In this document: positions 44,962-55,300 of the stretch, in pieces
Position numbering within the stretch: position 1 is the first letter of the stretch
Layout of the letters: each line of letters starts with the position of its first letter
NCBI RefSeq assembly: GCF_910592395.1
Contig: NC_088315.1
Span: 14,927,808-14,991,807, forward strand
From: Lineus longissimus
Lineage: Eukaryota; Nemertea; Pilidiophora; Heteronemertea; Lineidae
Direction: 5' to 3'
DNA length: 64,000 bases
Notes under the pieces: model-generated
What the model was told of the DNA's origin: nothing
The model's database searches: none
What the model saw: only the letters and a program-made list of their open reading frames with translations
Translations under genes and position numbers: made by a program

Positions 44962-45573
44962 GTAAATAAAACCCTAATTATTAGTCTTGTGTTGACACAT
45001 CGACAATTACAATGGTCAGATCATAAGATGATTTATGCAGCATTACCCCTATCTCCCTCAATACATCTCCCGTTGGCAATGTAAAATCTGCATAAAACCT
45101 GCACCACCACAAATTCCCCTAAGATACCAGAATTCCCTTCAGTTCAGATGACGTGCATTAACACTATCTGAGGTGAGCACATGGTCGTGGACCATTTCAT
45201 AAATGAATTACTGTTGGATCACTCCCCTTAACTGCTGGTGAGATCTAGTTAATCAATCACTCCTGTTCAGATTTCTCCCAAAACGCCCTGATAATGAAGA
45301 AAGGTTGACCAGAAATAGTTCGTACAACTGATTTTGTAACGATATTTACCGAGCTACTTTGTGCGCGTATGCATCGGACTGATTTACAAAATGACGTTTT
45401 GCGTGCATTCGTGAAGTGGTTCAAGATGGTGGAGAGCCAACTATGCTAGGGATTATTGTCGACGACCTCAATCCAGGACCGTAAGAGCAACAATTTTTAG
45501 GGCCAAGGTTGACATACACATGGCAATTCTCCTTGATAAGCCTACCACTAATCAATGTGTCTATTATCTGCAG

Positions 45574-45650
45574 ATAAATCAGACTCGGAGGAGGAAGACA
45601 CAAATGTGGGAAAAGATGTGCGGAGTGATGTGTCACAGCCACAGGACTGA
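45574..45650 (+). CDS. BEN-domain gene, terminal exon 9
   Basis: Acceptor TATCTGCAG, phase 1. It codes an acidic tail, KSDSEEEDTNVGKDVRSDV, ending QPQD and TGA at 45648-45650. It is usable only if the TGA in the previous exon is bypassed or absent. Confidence 0.55.
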
Positions 45651-45954
45651 ATACTGGTCTGAAATTGAAAACAAAAAATAGGGAGTAGACATGGCAAAAG
45701 GACTCGATGTTTGGACGATTAAATACTGAAAAAGACAGATATTACTAGTATTCTATGCAGTAGAGCAGAAGAATATTTGTCGATCTAGCATTTGATAAGT
45801 TGATATCGGGCGACGACAACAACGGCAGTCCTAAAGAAGCCATTAGGCTATGGACAATGGTGACTCTGTACATATTTCTCAGTAAAACGGAACTTGATCT
45901 AGTGAAGATACTGTTCGATTTTATATATTCTTGTTGCAATATCAGGTTTTTATT

Positions 45955-46045
45955 GTTATTATTTTTTTTTTATCAGGTTTTTATTGTTATTATTTTTTTT
46001 ATCAGGTTTTTATTGTTATTATTTATTTTTTATATCTTATTTGAA
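45955..46045 (+). repeat. tandem repeat in BEN 3' UTR, 3 copies of ~31 bp
   Basis: TATCAGGTTTTTATTGTTATTATTTT is repeated three times just before the polyadenylation signal. Confidence 0.8.
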
Positions 46046-46052
46046 TTTATTG

Positions 46053-46058
46053 AATAAA
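46053..46058 (+). promoter_or_regulatory. polyadenylation signal of BEN gene
   Basis: AATAAA about 400 bases after the BEN terminal stop. Confidence 0.55.
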
Positions 46059-46749
46059 AGTTCAAGATACAAGTTCATATGATCCATTGTTGTTGTTATC
46101 AGAATGGTCAGGTCAAAAGGACACATGGTCAAACCTGGTCATAATGATTCTCAAGGGACCTGATCTTTCATCACCACTTAATTAGGGAGGTATCAGCCAG
46201 CTTTTCATTGTGAATCATTAAAATCTGGTTTGACTGCAGGCAAGCAGTTGTGCAGTGTACTCCAGCCTGGCAGTACCACAGAAAGCACCTCAGGATCACC
46301 CATCAAGACAGCCTTTAAGAGATACCACACAAAACATCATTCAGCACCACACAGGGGCTGTGTGTGGTTCTTTAATTTAGGAGCCCATAAACACCCCATA
46401 AAACACCTCAGAGACATCCCTTGGATCTGTTAGGTGTTTCAGGAGCAGCTGTGTTGTGATTGTGGGCTAAAGTGTCCAATAAGAACCCATAAACACCTCA
46501 GAGTATCTCACAGATTTGTGGGGTATTTCGTTTCAAAAGAACCCACAGACCACTTCATGAACACCACATAAACATCCTTCAACTTGTCTGAGGTTTTCTG
46601 TGGTGTTTCAGAGGTGTTTTGAAGGGTGTTTTCTGAGGTGTTTTAGCGATTATTTTTAGTAGGGGAGACCTAGGCCTACATGTATGTAGTATCAGTCACG
46701 CTAAGTTTGATTGTTGAAATGAAATAATCAGAGATGGGAGCCAACCTAC
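46059..46749. other. intergenic/intronic low-complexity region
   Basis: Between 46260 and 46660 motifs such as ACACCTCAG and CCATAAACACC dominate the first part, and GAGGTGTTT and GGTGTTTC the second, a loose inverted arrangement like that near 33180-34020. No coding sequence. Confidence 0.5.
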
Positions 46750-47199
46750 CTGATCCAATTGGCAGCAAAACATTCCAAATCTGGTTTATCTCCTTCGAGA
46801 CCAGCGCTGGAATGGCACGGTCTTTACATGGCACGCGTTTCGAAGATACCGAATGGAGGGGGTGCTGGCATTTACGGGATGGCTTCCAGTCAAGGCCCAG
46901 TTTATATCGGTGGGTAGGGCAGATTGTCAAGTCCTGGTCGACATCACCAAACAAACCTGCACGCAGGGCGATCAGCTCCCATTCGGCCTTTGGGCCAATG
47001 CTACCTTGCACATGTCTGAGAAGGGAAACTTTCAGTCCGAGAAGACGTCTGTGTATATCCTTCTTACACTTCTTCAGAACAACACAACTAGCCTCGCCTG
47101 GATAATTCCGTATCAAGCCACATCTCAATGCAGGGAAGATGCCTGAAAACCCGCAGTTAATGGGCTTTGGGCCCTGTTTTTCAGTCATTTCTAACAGAA
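46750..47199 (-). CDS. uncharacterised Cys/His gene, exon 1 in window
   Basis: 450 bases fully open, phase 1-1, acceptor GTTTTGACAG, donor GATCAG|GTAGGT. The product (149 codons) has a basic Cys-containing N-terminal half and a compact block: ICPTHRYKLGLDWK, CQHPLH and VSKEINQIWNVLLPIGS. CP.HR, C.HPLH and the ICKDC of the proposed next exon (33007-33080) look like a zinc-binding module. I do not know a name for this family. The join spans a 13.7-kb intron that contains the BEN gene on the other strand. Confidence 0.6.
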
Positions 47200-47954
47200 C
47201 TGTCAAAACTCTTCATTCATGCACATGCACTTTTTTCTTTCTTTTGCATTTACAAGTAAACTTGTAAAGACCAGTTCCGGAGCTGCCGTACAGGTCTGGT
47301 TGAACTATAAAAAACGAGTATAGGGCCTACCCTAAGTAGAAGGGTTGTTGAGGGTGGGTAGGGGGTATCTGGGGGTAAAAATATGTCTTTTGATGACTTT
47401 AACTGAGGGAATGACGGCACTTGCTCGTATCACAGGGGTTTATGCCCATTTCCTGTGTAACTGAAAAACCAGGGGTGTTCATGACCCTCAGTAAAAGAAA
47501 GGAAAGTACCGCACAAAGTTTTGATTGTTCTAATTGAAAGATTAACACTTCATGTCACTTATGATAAAAGATTATTTTCCCAAACCCTGTAGCAGTTGAG
47601 AAAACCCAAAATATGTTCAACTAATTTTTTGGGCCCTAAGGGACAGGGCAACGTTAAGGGCCATGATACCCTTTATCCCAAAATGATATGAAGCCCATTT
47701 TTTTTCAGAATCAGGCAAATGACCTATACTTCAAAACCCCTGAAAACAATATGTGGTAAATTAGCTGGGGCAGGTGCAAAAAATTGAGAAATGTGGTCGA
47801 TTTTTGATTAAAAAATCTCACTTTTTTAAAGGGGAAATGAACAAAACAGAATTTGACCCCTAAAACCGGACCAGTGTGTTTTTTTGCCGAAAGGCTTTAC
47901 CTGCCCACACCCTACCCTAAGACCAAACTTTGGGGCAAATATAAGCCAGATCCG
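47200..47954. other. region without recognised gene
   Basis: Contains AT-rich sequence and CCCTA/GGGCCC motifs. No exon signals with supporting open frame were seen. Confidence 0.4.
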
Positions 47955-48009
47955 TGATCCAGTGGGTTATCACCTCCTTTTGGTTTTTGCATGGTCCACT
48001 CATGCAATG

Positions 48010-48480
48010 ACACTTAAGTCGGTGCTGGATCAAGACTGCAGTGCCTTGATCACCTTGATCACCTTGATCACCTTGGCAACTTGTTGTTCGTCCACCTCCG
48101 TGAACATCGAGAGAGAACTCTGCACGTTGTATTGTTCACTACAGGCCTTATCAATGTCAACTTCGGGAAGTCTTTGTTTGATGGCAGCAAATTTATCAAC
48201 AAAGTACTGTTAAATCGCTCCGCTAGTTCACCATCATCATCGTGGCTAAGAAGCGGAGATTGCACGTTGCATAACAATAATTTTCCGACAATCTGTGTTG
48301 ATCTTGACACAGACACCGCAAAAGCAGGGCCAGTGCTGTAGTGTTTAACCTTGGCCTGATCGATCGTACCATCAACAGACCTCGTCTTCCATATATCGCT
48401 ATGAACGGTAAGCCTGGTCCTTCGATATTGGCACTCCAAACATCGCTCCTTCTGGCGGGCATGAACTACCTCCTGTTCTA
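48010..48480 (-). pseudogene. LINE (CR1/L2-type) fragment with frameshift
   Basis: On the minus strand: HARQKERCLECQ...SDIWKTRS...GELAERFNS, then after a one-base frame change near 48205 VDKFAAIKQRLPEVDID and SLSMFTEVDEQQVAKVIKVIKALQS. This is the segment between endonuclease and reverse transcriptase of a CR1/L2-type LINE (LA.RFN..FVDK; F.EVDE..V.K.I..L.S). The 3' edge contains four GATCACCTT units (48046-48081). It is followed by the short repeat shared with 31385-31445. Confidence 0.65.
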
Positions 48481-51060
48481 AGAATACAGTCTTAGGGCGT
48501 AGGACTATGGTCCTCTGTACTGAGAGGGCATGTATATCGACAGCTTAGCTCCTCTCGCTTGGCGACTTGGCAACTTTCCCACTGGAATGCTGATGAGATT
48601 GCGAGCGTAAATGCCATTAATACCAGATTCAGAGAATGTTATTTTCACATGAAATGGAGTAGACATACACATGCAATAATCTTTACAACTTAGGCAGATA
48701 TAGTAGAGATTTACCCTAAATTAGGCTTAGGGCTACACAACACTGCTTTCGTTATTTATTCAGGGCAGCTACACCAATACCAACGTATTAACATATGTGT
48801 TCAAGTTATCATCTAGAAATATCTACAAGCAAATCCATACCGAGTGCCATAGAACATGAATTACTCGCTATTGAATCTGACTGAGTTTGTCGACGGCTAG
48901 CGCAGTTGTAACCATAGTGGACAGTGCCTTGCTGACACTGTCCGAATCCCCACACTGGTTTTGTTAATTCCAATTCCAAGTTGAAAATCTAATCCCATTT
49001 CAAATTCTGTTTTGATTCAATTTCAATTGTGTTTTTTTCCCTTTAATTTTGATATTATCGCAACAATTGGTATTTTTCTATCTGGGATAGTTGATTTGCA
49101 TGACAAAGTATGTAGACACTTTTGCAATTGTGTTGAAAGGCTCATTTAAATAGACCCCGACTGCATTGCTGACCAGGAGGGGAGTTGGTCACCAGCATGT
49201 CTTAAGCGTGCTAAAAAATAACCTTCAAAATGAAGAAATGAGCAGGAACTTCCTAATTAAGGTTGGGGTTCACATTCAGCAAGCACTTGGACAAGCGGCA
49301 ACCCCAGCCTTAAACATGATGAATATCAACGTAGATGAATATTAATCGACTATGCCTCCGAGCCGCAGGAAAATTGCCTTCCCTCTATACAGGCCTACAC
49401 ACAACATGAACAGAACCATGCATCAGTTGTCCTTAGTTTCAGGTACAGTCCATCCAGAAAGTAAGTGTCCACCGTTCTTTTTAAAAAATCTCAGAGATAA
49501 ATTGAGATAACTGAACGCGGTTTTCAGCGGAAAATGTTATATTTAGTTGGTCATATATATGTCATATTTGGGCCCAGCTTATCCTGTCTCTTCATTATGT
49601 AACAGGAAACTTTAAAAACGTCCAAAAATTAACTTTTTGGAGAGGTGAGCTCATCTTATGGCGAAGCGTCCTTCGTCCGTCGTCGAACGTTAGCAGGGCA
49701 CGTTTTGTAACTGCTGGAGCTATCGACTTGAAACTTAGTACATATGTTTCCCTGTGTAATTACAGCTGGGAGACTAAATTTCGGTCCCGTCCGATTCCTC
49801 ATTTGGCCACCAGGTGGCTAGAACCCAATCACCAAAAGTGCTGTATCTCCCGATCATCGCCAATTTTTTTATCAAAGGTTCATGTAATAACGATACATGA
49901 CATGTCACACCTAATCTAGTAAAAGGGTTACCTCACCAGGCCTGCATCAGCCTTTCGAACCTATGATCCAACTGGATTAAAATTTTGGATTGCCACACAG
50001 AAGCAGGAAGTGTTTGCTTAGAAACCCATTGACTGTAATTGCAGGTCACGGAAGAGATTAAAATCATGACATAAAAAATTCGAGGCAAAAATGTGCATTT
50101 GTCACTACTGAACATATTCTATGATTGCACATGCCAAACATGATGGTCATAAGCACCATTTATGGGCTTATGTGATTTTTTGGAAAAGGCACATGAACTA
50201 AAAATGCGATTTTTTGACCACACGTGTGGTTGCAAAATGGATACGAAAGAAATATAATAGCAAAGATCTTTTTTTTCCTTTTGGCAATCGTCATTTAATC
50301 GTACTGTTCACATAACATCATGACACGAAAAATTGTTCTGATTTATTCCATGAAAAAAAATCGCCAAAACTCTCTATCGCTAGAGAAATATGAATAGCAG
50401 GATTCCTTTCTGTATTGTCGTAGTCATTCAGATCATGCAGGCGGTGAAAGTGACGTTATTGATTGATTACTTGGTCGCTTCTTTCCGAGTTTCTGAAATG
50501 AAATGTAAAACAACGTGTCAGGTGGACTCCTGATGACATGTCCGTGAAGTTACAACAAGCGCAGCTATCAATCAGTCCAAAATTATTTTGATAAGAGAGT
50601 GCCGACTATTTGGCAAGCCCGGCTTACCGAAGAGCGGCTTTTTGAATGGAGAACCGAATTCATTAATATTCATAGTTTTCACAAAGATAGTGATTTTGAT
50701 AAACTCTACACAAGTTACTCTTACAAACGTATCTACATGTCTAGGCTTAACGCGTGCTTTCTGTAGGTTTCGCAGCGACTGATCTATACCGCAAACTGAC
50801 CTGTTGATTCTGATAAATTCTAAAAGGCCTTAGTCACAGTATATCATTGTTTCTAATACAAAATACATTACGCCTCGTTTTGATCGGAGCGGTCTTGGTA
50901 TCGTAACCAATGACCGCCTTGCTGCGTGACGTCATCTTCACAAGCAACAATATGGCGGAGTTCCGGACACCAGGCTGGATCATTCTTTGACGAAAACGGA
51001 ACATATATACCTTTCAAATCGTATTTAATTTGTTTAATTTTGAAACCTTTTAGAATAGAA
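48481..51060. other. region without recognised gene
   Basis: Contains R2 copy 2 at 49630-49880 and AT-rich DNA. The 3' end of the astacin mosaic gene should lie here or at lower coordinates, but I could not identify its exons. Confidence 0.4.
49630..49880 (+). repeat. dispersed repeat R2, copy 2
   Basis: Related to 4480-4740 in block order (CGTCCTTCGTCCGTCGTC, CTTGAAACTTAGTAC, TTTCGGTCCCGTCCG, TTGGCCACCAGGTGG). A remnant of an old dispersed element. Confidence 0.5.
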
Positions 51061-51199
51061 ATTAATACCTCGCTGTCGGTCATTGGTTGTATAATCAAGA
51101 CCGCTCGGGTAGACCTCAAATTACGACCGCAGAAGCGCCTCGGGTTTTGGACTGCGGTCTTGATTATACAACCAATGACCGCCAGCTCGGTATTAATTC
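51061..51199. mobile_element. MITE with ~40-bp inverted ends
   Basis: ATTAATACC...CGGTCATTGGTTGTATAATC at left and its complement ending GGTATTAAT at right. A partial related sequence lies at 50890-50930 (GCGGTCTTGG, CCAATGACCGCC). Confidence 0.75.
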
Positions 51200-51542
51200 C
51201 TTAAATCACGCGCCCTTGCCACTGTCTTGACAGAAATAATATCATTTTCGATGTAACCAGCCTATGCTCGCGGACTGCACTCTCAGCCATGCGATATTTC
51301 TTTCGAGCATCTTTCGCAAATCTTTCTCAAAATATTCTCTTCAATGTCATCAGGTGAGGAGAGTATACAGTGTTATCTTCTAAAAATCGGTCTTTCGTGC
51401 ACTATTCTTGTTTTTGGTGAAGTTTAAATGAATCTTTCGGGAAATTTGTTTGGCCTTCCGATGTCTTGTCTGCCGGATCAGTGCACATAGGGTATCTGAT
51501 AAAAACACGTTAGATGGTAGACTACACCACACGTGCCTATTT

Positions 51543-51763
51543 GTGACTCGCTCTACCAAAACTAGGCGCTTGTCGCATCTGAACTCGACAGGTTGATACG
51601 GACTTGTTGTTCATTTCCCTATTGTAGACCTTTTGTGAAATCTATTACAAACTGATTTGGTCACATTTCACAAAAGGTCTACAATAGGGAAATGAACAAC
51701 AAGTCCGTATCAACCTGTCAAGTTCAGATGCGACAAGCGCCTAGTTTTGGTAGAGCGGGTCAC
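51543..51763. mobile_element. MITE family M4, copy 2: near-perfect 100-bp palindrome
   Basis: Arms of about 100 bp (outer ends GTGACTCGCTCTACCAAAAC / complement) differ at only a few positions and are separated by about 20 bases. It lies 30 bases from the kringle exon at 51794. Related to 14379-14556. Confidence 0.88.
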
Positions 51764-51793
51764 ATTTGTTGGACCCCACCACATCACGCTCAC

Positions 51794-51903
51794 CTAGATG
51801 GCAGACATCGCACATGTCTTGTTGACAGTCCATCTTCTTGAAGCACCAGGGTTTGGTGAGACCATTAGGATTACGGCAGTAGTTGTTGCCTTTCATATTC
51901 TCC
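51794..51903 (-). CDS. astacin mosaic gene, kringle exon 2
   Basis: Acceptor TTTCTTCAG, donor CTAG|GTGAGC, phase 2 to 1. The product ENMKGNNYCRNPNG, then KPWCFKK and MCDVCHL is the C-terminal half of a kringle (NYCRNP.G..PWC......CDV.C). It completes in phase the half coded at 53289-53424. Further exons downstream were not found; if the intron were retained the frame would stop at 51741. Confidence 0.82.
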
Positions 51904-52389
51904 CTGAAGAAAAGGGCAATTGAGGAAAGTATAACGGCCAGTTTACACATGAAACTTTTTAGGAGAAACCCCTAAACACTACACTGTATATGAAACTTGA
52001 GTGACAGGCTATGTAATTTGAAATTGCAACCTAAAAGTTTCTTGAATTAGCATGTGTGAACTGGTCAAGAAACATGAAGAAACATCCTTCTTGAAAACTT
52101 TATGCAACTAGGAGAAACATGAAAAACGAACATGCTCGTAAATTCCAGCCAAGTTACTGCAAGTTTTTACAAGTATCGATTTCATTTGGACTCTGTGGCC
52201 AATCATAATGTGATAAAAAGTAATGTGGTTTTTACTCCATATCCAAAATGGCTGAAAGTGACAAGTCAGAGTTTAAGTGGACTTTCTGGGAGAAAATATC
52301 CTTATGAACAATCTTGAAAAACATGTCTGTCTGTATATAAAAAATACGAGGTGTACATGTCATGAGTACGAGTGGGGCAACCTTTTGCA

Positions 52390-52537
52390 TAAGTTCTTCA
52401 AAAGTTGTAGCATTCAGACAGAGGGAGCTCCTGTACTTTGAATTATCTTCAAGAGCCAGTACCCTTAGGAGAGTATGATATGCACCTAATTTCTGCCTCC
52501 TGGCAATCCACTGTCTCACCAACTCTCTCTGCATCAT
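52390..52537 (-). pseudogene. Harbinger/PIF-like nuclease fragment
   Basis: Minus-strand peptide RRQKLGAYHTLLRVLALEDNSKYRSSLCLNATTFEELMQKVAPLV resembles the N-terminal part of HARBI1-like transposase proteins ('YH.LL.EL.LED...Y...LR....FE.LL..V.PLI'). It becomes unrelated sequence afterward. It lies inside the intron between the two kringle exons. Confidence 0.5.
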
Positions 52538-53183
52538 ATCCCTCCTTTTTGTTTTTTATTCAGTGATAGTATCTGCAGGGTAGCAACCACACAACCTGCT
52601 TCTGTCTGGTCCATGTTTGCACTCTTGATTTATGTTTCATTGAAGAAAAAAAATGTGTTTAAAGCGGCCTTAAGATAATGGAACAAACGCTGATTGAGGC
52701 TTCAAAACGAGGTAGTGGGCTCAAAATAATTATGCGTTCGGACAGAAACATTTTCGTATTCAGTTTGTTTTAGAGCCTGGCAACCTTCTTGAGTGCGTTG
52801 GTTTACTGCGAAGGAAAAGTTTGAAACATTTTGGCGGTGTAGGTGATTGGATGATTTTTAAAAATCTGGACTGCATGAACGGATATGCCTCTAAAGAGAA
52901 GATGTCCGCCTGGCAGCGGTGTCCGCAAGGAAAGGTTCTACTGGAATTAATTTTGTTTCTACATCGCAAACTTTTTAATTGGACTATCAGTTGCATGGGA
53001 CCAGTGTCAACGTTGGACACGTTTCTGCCTGTTATTGTCCATTGACCAGGGACTGGGTGTCTGCCGGACTTGCATTCCTAGTACGAGGAGAACCTCATTC
53101 TTTGACCTCCAGGAATGAGTAGCCTGGATTACTTTCAGCTGATGACATTTTTCACTGGAACACCAGTCACAAATGTTTTAAAG

Positions 53184-53226
53184 TGTCGGACTCTCAATCC
53201 AAGGGTCGTTTATTCGAACCCTGGTT
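53184..53226 (+). repeat. tRNA-like 3' half (SINE or pseudo-tRNA)
   Basis: CGGACTCTCAATCCAAGGGT followed by TTCGAACCCTGG resembles a tRNA anticodon arm and T arm with a pol III B box (TTCGAACC). The 5' half and A box are absent. Probably a tRNA-derived SINE remnant rather than a working tRNA gene. Confidence 0.45.
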
Positions 53227-53288
53227 TGGTCGTCTGTTTCGCCTAATTCACCGGTCGACCACCCCGTTGGCCACTAGTAACAACTTAC

Positions 53289-53424
53289 TGGAGATTCGTC
53301 TCCTCATCGAAGCAAGATGTTGGGACTTCTTCCCACGGGATACAGGGATCATTCTTCTGAGTATAATTCACGTCGCCGGCATAAGTTGCACCATTGTTAG
53401 TGACGTTATAACACATGTCGGCAG
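53289..53424 (-). CDS. astacin mosaic gene, kringle exon 1
   Basis: Acceptor ATTCTTTCAG, donor CTCCA|GTAAGT, phase 1 to 2. The product ADMCYNVTNNGATYAGDVNYTQ, then DPCIPWEEVPTSCF is the N-terminal half of a kringle (CY...G..Y.G...T..G..C.PW). Kringles are disulphide-rich protein-binding modules of secreted proteases. Confidence 0.82.
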
Positions 53425-54608
53425 CTGAAAGAATTAGGAACCATTTTGTTATGAATGATAAGTAAAATAGACCACGATTTTCAAGATGAATGGTGTGCTT
53501 GAATGTGCTTCCAACTGTTTTGCCTTGAAATGTGGGTGTAGCAAAAAGTGTAACGATCGAAATTACCACAATTCATATTTCTCAAATTACCCTACAAGAT
53601 CGAGGATACCCAAAAATCATTTCTCTCGTTCATTTGTTTTTGCTATTTAGCAAAATATGAATAATCTAATACTATGTGTCATTATCATTTCATCTTTTAA
53701 ACGCCTTTTCAGCTCTTAGCAACCGTTTCAAAAAATAGACATCAAATTGTGAGCATACAGCATTATGCTTGTTTTCACAGTCACGACGACTGTTGTCACG
53801 GTTGTGTTTTACTAACTAACATGACCACATTTAGCCGTGGATGGGTTTACGAAACATGATGAACTACTTATGTAGAAATCAAAGACAAATTTCTAACATT
53901 AACCCTTGTGGTTCCTCAGTAGCCATAGCCATGGTCGTCCGCCACGTGCCGACTCATGCATAACATTACTAAGACGGCCGAGAAACTGGGAAATACAAGT
54001 AGTAGCTAGGCACTGGTCACCTATCGGGACTTTTAGAATCAAACGAATATACCAGAGATGGGCGTTGATTTTTATAAAATTATTTGGCTAAGAAACCTGC
54101 CAGCACACTAATGATCAAATTGTGTAATATGTGAATGAAACAGACATCTGATAAAACGATCAATAGTCAGGTCTTTGTCAAATAAAATATTTTTTCTTTT
54201 CGTACATACGATAAGCCAAGACGGACTTGCGTGTTGTGTTGAATGTCTTTAAACATGTGAAAGCGAAACTCGCTTGAGGTACTTATCTCAGTTTGTAAAA
54301 TAAAAATCGGAATAGTACATAAAACATGTGTTTTTAACTCTGATGTAATATTCACTGTGTCTGTGATATTGAATTGGTATGCTTCACTTTGTTATTATCA
54401 ACTATTATCACCGAGGTTGACTCTATTTTCCAATGATTTGTGACAATGTTCACAGTTGATGACATGAACATCGATTAGAATCGACTAAGAACAAGAAGCT
54501 GATTGGTTGAAGCCAAGAGTACGTGTGGAAAATCTCGTGCAAATAAGAAATTCAATCGGTACCACACGCGGGGTCTAATTGTATTAGGCTGCCATCGCAG
54601 CAACCTAC

Positions 54609-54739
54609 CTCTGATGACCTGGACCTTGGCTTTGAAACCTTGACTCTTCATGTCGTTAGGAAGATTCGTCGTCATGGTTAGGATCAGATGGTTGTGCTGC
54701 GTGACGATGACGCGGCCTGCCAAGGAGTTGCCGCAATAC
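54609..54739 (-). CDS. astacin mosaic gene, CUB exon 2
   Basis: Acceptor GTTTCGCAG, donor CAGAG|GTAGGT, phase 2 to 1. The product starts YCGNSLAGRVIVTQHNHLILTM and ends SQGFKAKVQVIR: RYCG, a hydrophobic strand, then GF.A. This is the second half of a CUB domain, a common partner of astacin proteases in BMP1/tolloid-like proteins. Confidence 0.8.
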
Positions 54740-55178
54740 CTGCGAAACAATCAATGAAGAACGGGAGTTCTGCCTTTTCATCAGATATATCCGATATATC
54801 CGATATATCAGGATTACCGGATGACTTTCGTGGTACCCTTGAGGGGCCGGATGATCCATATCAACATACCTCCTTAATGTGTGAGTCAGATTTAATTCGA
54901 AATAAGGCAGCTGATATATCTATTCATGGACCTGATATTTTATCATTGTCATTCATGTACATTTACATCTACATGACTACACGTTTTGACAATGTTAATT
55001 CCTCGAGGAAAATTTTTCTGCACAAAGATTTTTTTTTCTAATCATGCACTTCTTCAAATGTGGCAAGCTTCATCTTCAACTATCCATTGCAAAAATCAAC
55101 CGCTCATCATACATTGGTTGATCAACATGTATAGACGAATTGAACGTGACCCCATCAAATCTCATGTCGTCTGCCTAC

Positions 55179-55300
55179 CTGACCCCACGCTGACCAAACA
55201 GATGCTTCCTGACCTCCAGTGCATCTTTGCATTCACCATTACTTTCCGGCAGGAGGTTAAACTCTGACAAGTCAAGCTGGAGGAAGGAGTTTTGGGGGCC
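55179..55300 (-). CDS. astacin mosaic gene, CUB exon 1
   Basis: Acceptor TTGTTCCAG, donor GTCAG|GTAGGC, phase 0 to 2. The product NSFLQLDLSEFNLLPESNGECKDALEVRKHL matches the central CUB strands (I.L.F..F.L......C..D.LEV). An earlier CUB exon (phase 1 to 0) between 55300 and 57766 is required but was not found. Confidence 0.75.

Noticed and set aside
50868-51204. Mirror open frames on both strands
   Set aside because: They are produced by the inverted ends of the MITE at 51061-51199.
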